A DNA stretch of 17,806 nt from Lachnoclostridium sp. UBA7097 (GTDB lineage: Bacteria > Bacillota > Clostridia > Lachnospirales > Lachnospiraceae): NCBI GenBank assembly GCA_002499945.1, contig DKYP01000164.1, positions 11,175 through 28,980 of the forward strand, given 5' to 3'. A program made the position numbers and the translations under genes. The notes under the pieces are model-generated. The model did not search any database, had not been told where the DNA came from, and worked only from the letters and a program-made list of their open reading frames with translations. Shown piece after piece: positions 14,913-17,806 of this stretch. Positions within the stretch are counted from its first letter, which is position 1, and each line of letters begins with the position of its first letter.

Positions 14913-15842
14913 TTGAAGAAAAAAGCAAAAAAACAAAAAACAAAGTTTTCTTTGAATCTTATGTGGAAACAAAGGTATCTTCTGTTAATGTCAGTGCCAT
15001 TTGTAATCTGGCTTATAATCTTTAAATACCTGCCTTTATGGGGCTGGACAATGGCATTCCAGGAGGTAAAGCCTGGTACTTTTGCACTTCCGTTATGGGA
15101 GAGGGAATTTGTAGGGTTTGGCAACTTTATTAAAGCATTTACTGACCGGTTGTTTGCCAAGACAATGATTAATACTATTGGGATTAGTATATTAGGAATT
15201 GCAATTGGTACAGTGACATCAATATTCTTTGCATTGGTACTGAATGAAATATGCTTTACACGTTTTAAGAAAATAACACAGACAGTATCTTATCTTCCGC
15301 ATTTTGTATCATGGGTTATTATTGCAAGTATTGCAAAAATGCTTTTAAATGACGGGGGCGCAGTAGACACAATGTTAAATACAAAACTGCACCTGATGTC
15401 TACAAATACACCTGTATTCTGGGTTGTTGTATGTCTTATAAATGTATGGAAAGAGATGGGCTGGGATGCAATTATTTATCTTTCTGCAATGGCTGGTGTT
15501 GACCAGGGGCTTTATGAAGCTGCTAAAGTAGACGGGGCAAACCGTTTCCAGAGGATATGGCATATTACGCTTCCAGGCATTAAACCAACTATCGTGGTAC
15601 TGCTTATTATGAGTATCGGAGGTGCACTAAATGTAGGTATGGAGCGCCAGATGCTTTTAAGTAACAGCATTGTACAGGATAATGCAATGGTTCTTTCATG
15701 GTTCTCTTATATACGTGGTATAGGAAGCAATAATTACGGGCTTGGTACTGCAATAGGCATGTTCCAGTCGGTAGTAGGCGTTATTCTTTTATTTATTGCT
15801 AATAAGATTGCCGGATTACTTGGTGAAAATAAACTTGTGTAG
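14913..15842 (+). CDS. Sugar ABC transporter permease, LplB family
   Basis: The 309-residue protein begins with a strongly basic tail (KKKAKKQKTK) and has about six membrane helices with the PF00528-type layout. The EAA coupling loop that docks on the ATPase is YEAAKVDGANRFQRIWHITLPGI (about 201-222). The opening LLLMSVPFVIWLIIFKYLP and the phrase PLWGWTMAFQ are typical of LplB permeases of the CUT1 class, which import oligosaccharides. The start is TTG 14913 with AAGGAGG eleven bases upstream; no ATG fits as well. Its stop TAG overlaps the ribosome site of the second permease. It pairs with the next gene to form the channel; the substrate may be the oligosaccharide cut by the upstream GH42 and GH29. 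Confidence 0.9.
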   Translation: MKKKAKKQKTKFSLNLMWKQRYLLLMSVPFVIWLIIFKYLPLWGWTMAFQEVKPGTFALPLWEREFVGFGNFIKAFTDRLFAKTMINTIGISILGIAIGTVTSIFFALVLNEICFTRFKKITQTVSYLPHFVSWVIIASIAKMLLNDGGAVDTMLNTKLHLMSTNTPVFWVVVCLINVWKEMGWDAIIYLSAMAGVDQGLYEAAKVDGANRFQRIWHITLPGIKPTIVVLLIMSIGGALNVGMERQMLLSNSIVQDNAMVLSWFSYIRGIGSNNYGLGTAIGMFQSVVGVILLFIANKIAGLLGENKLV

Positions 15843-15853
15843 GAGGCGGGCAA

Positions 15854-16750
15854 ATGGAAAAAAATGATGGTAAAAATAAAAAAGGATTTCAAAAAGGAAA
15901 AATCTTTGATTATGTATTGCTGGTGTTCTGTCTTCTGCTGATTGTTATAACAGTATATCCGTTCCTGAATGTACTGGCAATTTCACTGAATGATTCTATA
16001 GATACCATGAGAAATGTAAATTTCATTATTCCAAGGAAGTTTACACTTAGCAATTATACATACATATTTAAAGAGAATAACCTGGGCGGCGCTTTTGCAA
16101 TGTCAGTTTTAAGGACAGTAGCAGGAACAGCAGCAGGTGTTATATGTACGGCAATGCTTGCTTATGTACTTAGCAGGAAGGATTTTTACTTTAATAAACT
16201 GTTTACAATTTTATTTGTTATTACAATGTACGTAAGCGGCGGAATGATTCCTGAATATCTTCTTATGACAAGGACACTGAATCTTGGAAACAGTATCTGG
16301 GTATACATCCTTCCAGGTTTAATCTGGGTATATAACCTTATACTTATGCGTTCCTTTATAGAAGGGCTGCCAATGGCATTACAGGAAGCAGCAAAAATAG
16401 ACGGGGCTAATGATTTTACAATCTGGTGGAAAATAATCCTTCCGCTCTGTACCCCGACATTAGCAACAGTAGCATTATTCTATGCAGTTGGACAGTGGAA
16501 CTCATTTATGGATACTTATCTTTATGCAAGGGACCTTCCTACTTTACAGTATGTACTGTATGAAATTATGGAACAGGCTACTATCCAGATTGACCCGCAT
16601 GCACAGGCATCAGACCTTAAAAATGCAGTATCACCAATGTCCGTGCGTATGGCAATTACAATTGTTGCTACAGTACCAATTCTTATTGTATACCCATTCC
16701 TGCAGAAGTATTTTGTAGGTGGTATGACACTTGGTGCAGTAAAAGACTGA
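15854..16750 (+). CDS. Sugar ABC transporter permease, YtcP/CarB-like family
   Basis: The 298-residue protein is the partner permease of the LplB-like gene. It has about six helices (VLLVFCLLLIVITVYPFLNV near 21-40 is the first) and the EAA loop QEAAKIDGANDFTIWWKIILP (177-197). The phrases AISLNDS, FTLSNYTYIF and ending PFLQKYFVGGMTLGAVKD are hallmarks of YtcP-type permeases of the CUT1 class. An AGGAGG site overlapping the upstream stop serves the ATG at 15854, so the two permeases are coupled. No ATPase gene follows in view; such systems commonly borrow a shared MsmX-type ATPase encoded elsewhere. Confidence 0.92.
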   Translation: MEKNDGKNKKGFQKGKIFDYVLLVFCLLLIVITVYPFLNVLAISLNDSIDTMRNVNFIIPRKFTLSNYTYIFKENNLGGAFAMSVLRTVAGTAAGVICTAMLAYVLSRKDFYFNKLFTILFVITMYVSGGMIPEYLLMTRTLNLGNSIWVYILPGLIWVYNLILMRSFIEGLPMALQEAAKIDGANDFTIWWKIILPLCTPTLATVALFYAVGQWNSFMDTYLYARDLPTLQYVLYEIMEQATIQIDPHAQASDLKNAVSPMSVRMAITIVATVPILIVYPFLQKYFVGGMTLGAVKD

Positions 16751-16790
16751 TAACTTATATGGTTATAATTAAAATAAAAGGAGACAAAAT

Positions 16791-17806
16791 ATGAGGAAAA
16801 AAAAGTTAGGTGCATTATTGCTGTCAGTTTCCCTGATGGCAGGAATGTTAAGTGGATGTGGAAATAATGCAGATTCTGGCAGTAAAAAAGACAGCTCTGC
16901 AAAAGGTGGGGATGAAGGCGGTGTAACTGAACTTACATTTTATAATGCAGATGGTTCAGAAGATGACCCGTGGACAGACCCTGTAGCAAAGGTATTAACA
17001 GAGAAAACAGGCGTAAAGCTTAAAACAGACCATCCAGTAGGTGAAGATACACAAAGGGTTGCACTTATGATTGCAGAAGGGAAATACCCTGATATTATTT
17101 ATGCAAAAGGGGATGCTGGAAGCTTAATTGATGCAGGTGTGCTTATTGATATGACAGAATTAATTGATGAGTATGGGCCTAATATTAAGAAACTGTATGG
17201 TGATGAGTTTGATAAACTGAAACATTCAGAAGATGACCCGTCCATTTACCAGTTATCATCTTATGCAAAAGGCGGTACCAAGTATGAAGACTCTGGTACA
17301 GCACAGGTGCAGTGGCAGGTTTTAAAAGAAAATGATTATAAAATACCTGAAACACTTGAGGAATTTGAGGGCATGATTAGTGATTATGTTGATGCACATC
17401 CTAAGACAGATGATGGAATGGATACTATAGGGCTTACACTTTCTGCTTCTGACTGGCACTGGATGATTACCCTTGGAAACCCGGCAGGATATATATCAGA
17501 AGGAGCACCAGATAATGGACAGTGGCTTGTTGATGACCAGTATAATGCCACATATAAATTTACTTCAAGGAAAGTACGTGAATATTTTAAATGGCTTAAT
17601 AAAATGTATAACAGGGGACTTCTTGACCCTGAGTTTGCAACACAGACACATGATGATTATATTGCTAAGATTTCTTCAGGACGTGTGCTTTCACTTTTTG
17701 ATACTAACTGGGATTATAATGAAGCTGAACAGATACTTAAGTCAGATGGAAAACTGGAGAAAACTTACTGCGGGCTTCCATTAACAATGGATAAAGATAC
17801 AAAAGC
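16791..17806 (+). CDS. Sugar ABC transporter substrate-binding lipoprotein (LplA-like), 3' end outside the window
   Basis: The frame runs from ATG 16791 to the right edge with no stop, giving 338 residues of an expected 500 or more. It begins with a lipoprotein signal peptide (MRKKK, hydrophobic core, lipobox LSGC with Cys23) and a Ser/Lys/Gly linker. The mature start TELTFYNADGSEDDPWTDPVAKVL is the usual opening of LplA-type extracytoplasmic sugar-binding proteins; RVALMIAEGKYPDIIYAKGD and the GVLIDMTELIDEYGPNIKKL block fit too. It captures the sugar outside the membrane and delivers it to the two permeases 40 bases upstream. An AAAGGAG site precedes the ATG. The ligand cannot be read from the sequence. 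Confidence 0.92.
   Translation, partial: MRKKKLGALLLSVSLMAGMLSGCGNNADSGSKKDSSAKGGDEGGVTELTFYNADGSEDDPWTDPVAKVLTEKTGVKLKTDHPVGEDTQRVALMIAEGKYPDIIYAKGDAGSLIDAGVLIDMTELIDEYGPNIKKLYGDEFDKLKHSEDDPSIYQLSSYAKGGTKYEDSGTAQVQWQVLKENDYKIPETLEEFEGMISDYVDAHPKTDDGMDTIGLTLSASDWHWMITLGNPAGYISEGAPDNGQWLVDDQYNATYKFTSRKVREYFKWLNKMYNRGLLDPEFATQTHDDYIAKISSGRVLSLFDTNWDYNEAEQILKSDGKLEKTYCGLPLTMDKDTK

Noticed and set aside
16955..17242. A stretch of about 17 bases (TTCAGAAGATGACCCGT) occurs twice in the binding-protein gene.
   Set aside because: Both copies are in frame and encode SEDDP in the same protein. The surroundings are unrelated, so it looks like chance or codon bias rather than a mobile or regulatory repeat.

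Overview
The window looks like chromosomal DNA of a low-GC Firmicute, most likely a gut Lachnospiraceae-type Clostridium relative. The reasons are the AT-rich composition with strong purine-rich ribosome binding sites, lipoprotein substrate-binding proteins, LplB/YtcP-type sugar permeases, GH29/GH42 glycosidases, and several TTG starts. I cannot name the genus from the sequence alone.

Left part (1-2312): the C-terminal end of a membrane protein, probably an ABC-2 type permease, enters from the left edge. It is followed by the decayed remains of a DinJ/RelB-YafQ toxin-antitoxin pair, with the antitoxin shortened at its N-terminus and the toxin cut to 26 codons. A GNAT acetyltransferase on the minus strand and a MraY/WecA-family glycosyl-1-phosphate transferase on the plus strand then diverge from a compact region with two well-formed promoters.

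Middle part (2346-8859): a three-gene ABC importer of the TrpXYZ-like class (lipoprotein, BPD_transp_2 permease, ATPase) is packed with almost no spacing. Next come a 704-residue REC-GGDEF-EAL-REC protein, predicted to be a c-di-GMP phosphodiesterase with a dead GGDEF domain, and a small secreted protein with two PepSY-like repeats followed by a terminator. An AraC-type regulator with a cupin sensor domain starts the sugar locus.

Right part (8984-17806): a carbohydrate-use locus on one strand. It holds a DUF4867 cupin-like protein, a xylulokinase-type FGGY kinase, an intracellular GH42 beta-galactosidase and an intracellular GH29 alpha-L-fucosidase, ended by a strong terminator. A separate transcript then carries two sugar ABC permeases and a lipoprotein binding protein that runs off the right edge. 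The likely logic is import of a short oligosaccharide, removal of terminal fucose-like and galactose-like residues inside the cell, and phosphorylation of a ketose. The AraC protein is the probable local regulator. No importer ATPase and no recognised sugar isomerase is visible, which makes DUF4867 the most interesting unknown.

I did not find CRISPR arrays, rRNA, tRNA, insertion sequences or a clearly new defence-like system. The best leads are the DUF4867-kinase pair, the 10-codon leader ORF before the permease operon, and the degenerate GGDEF hybrid.
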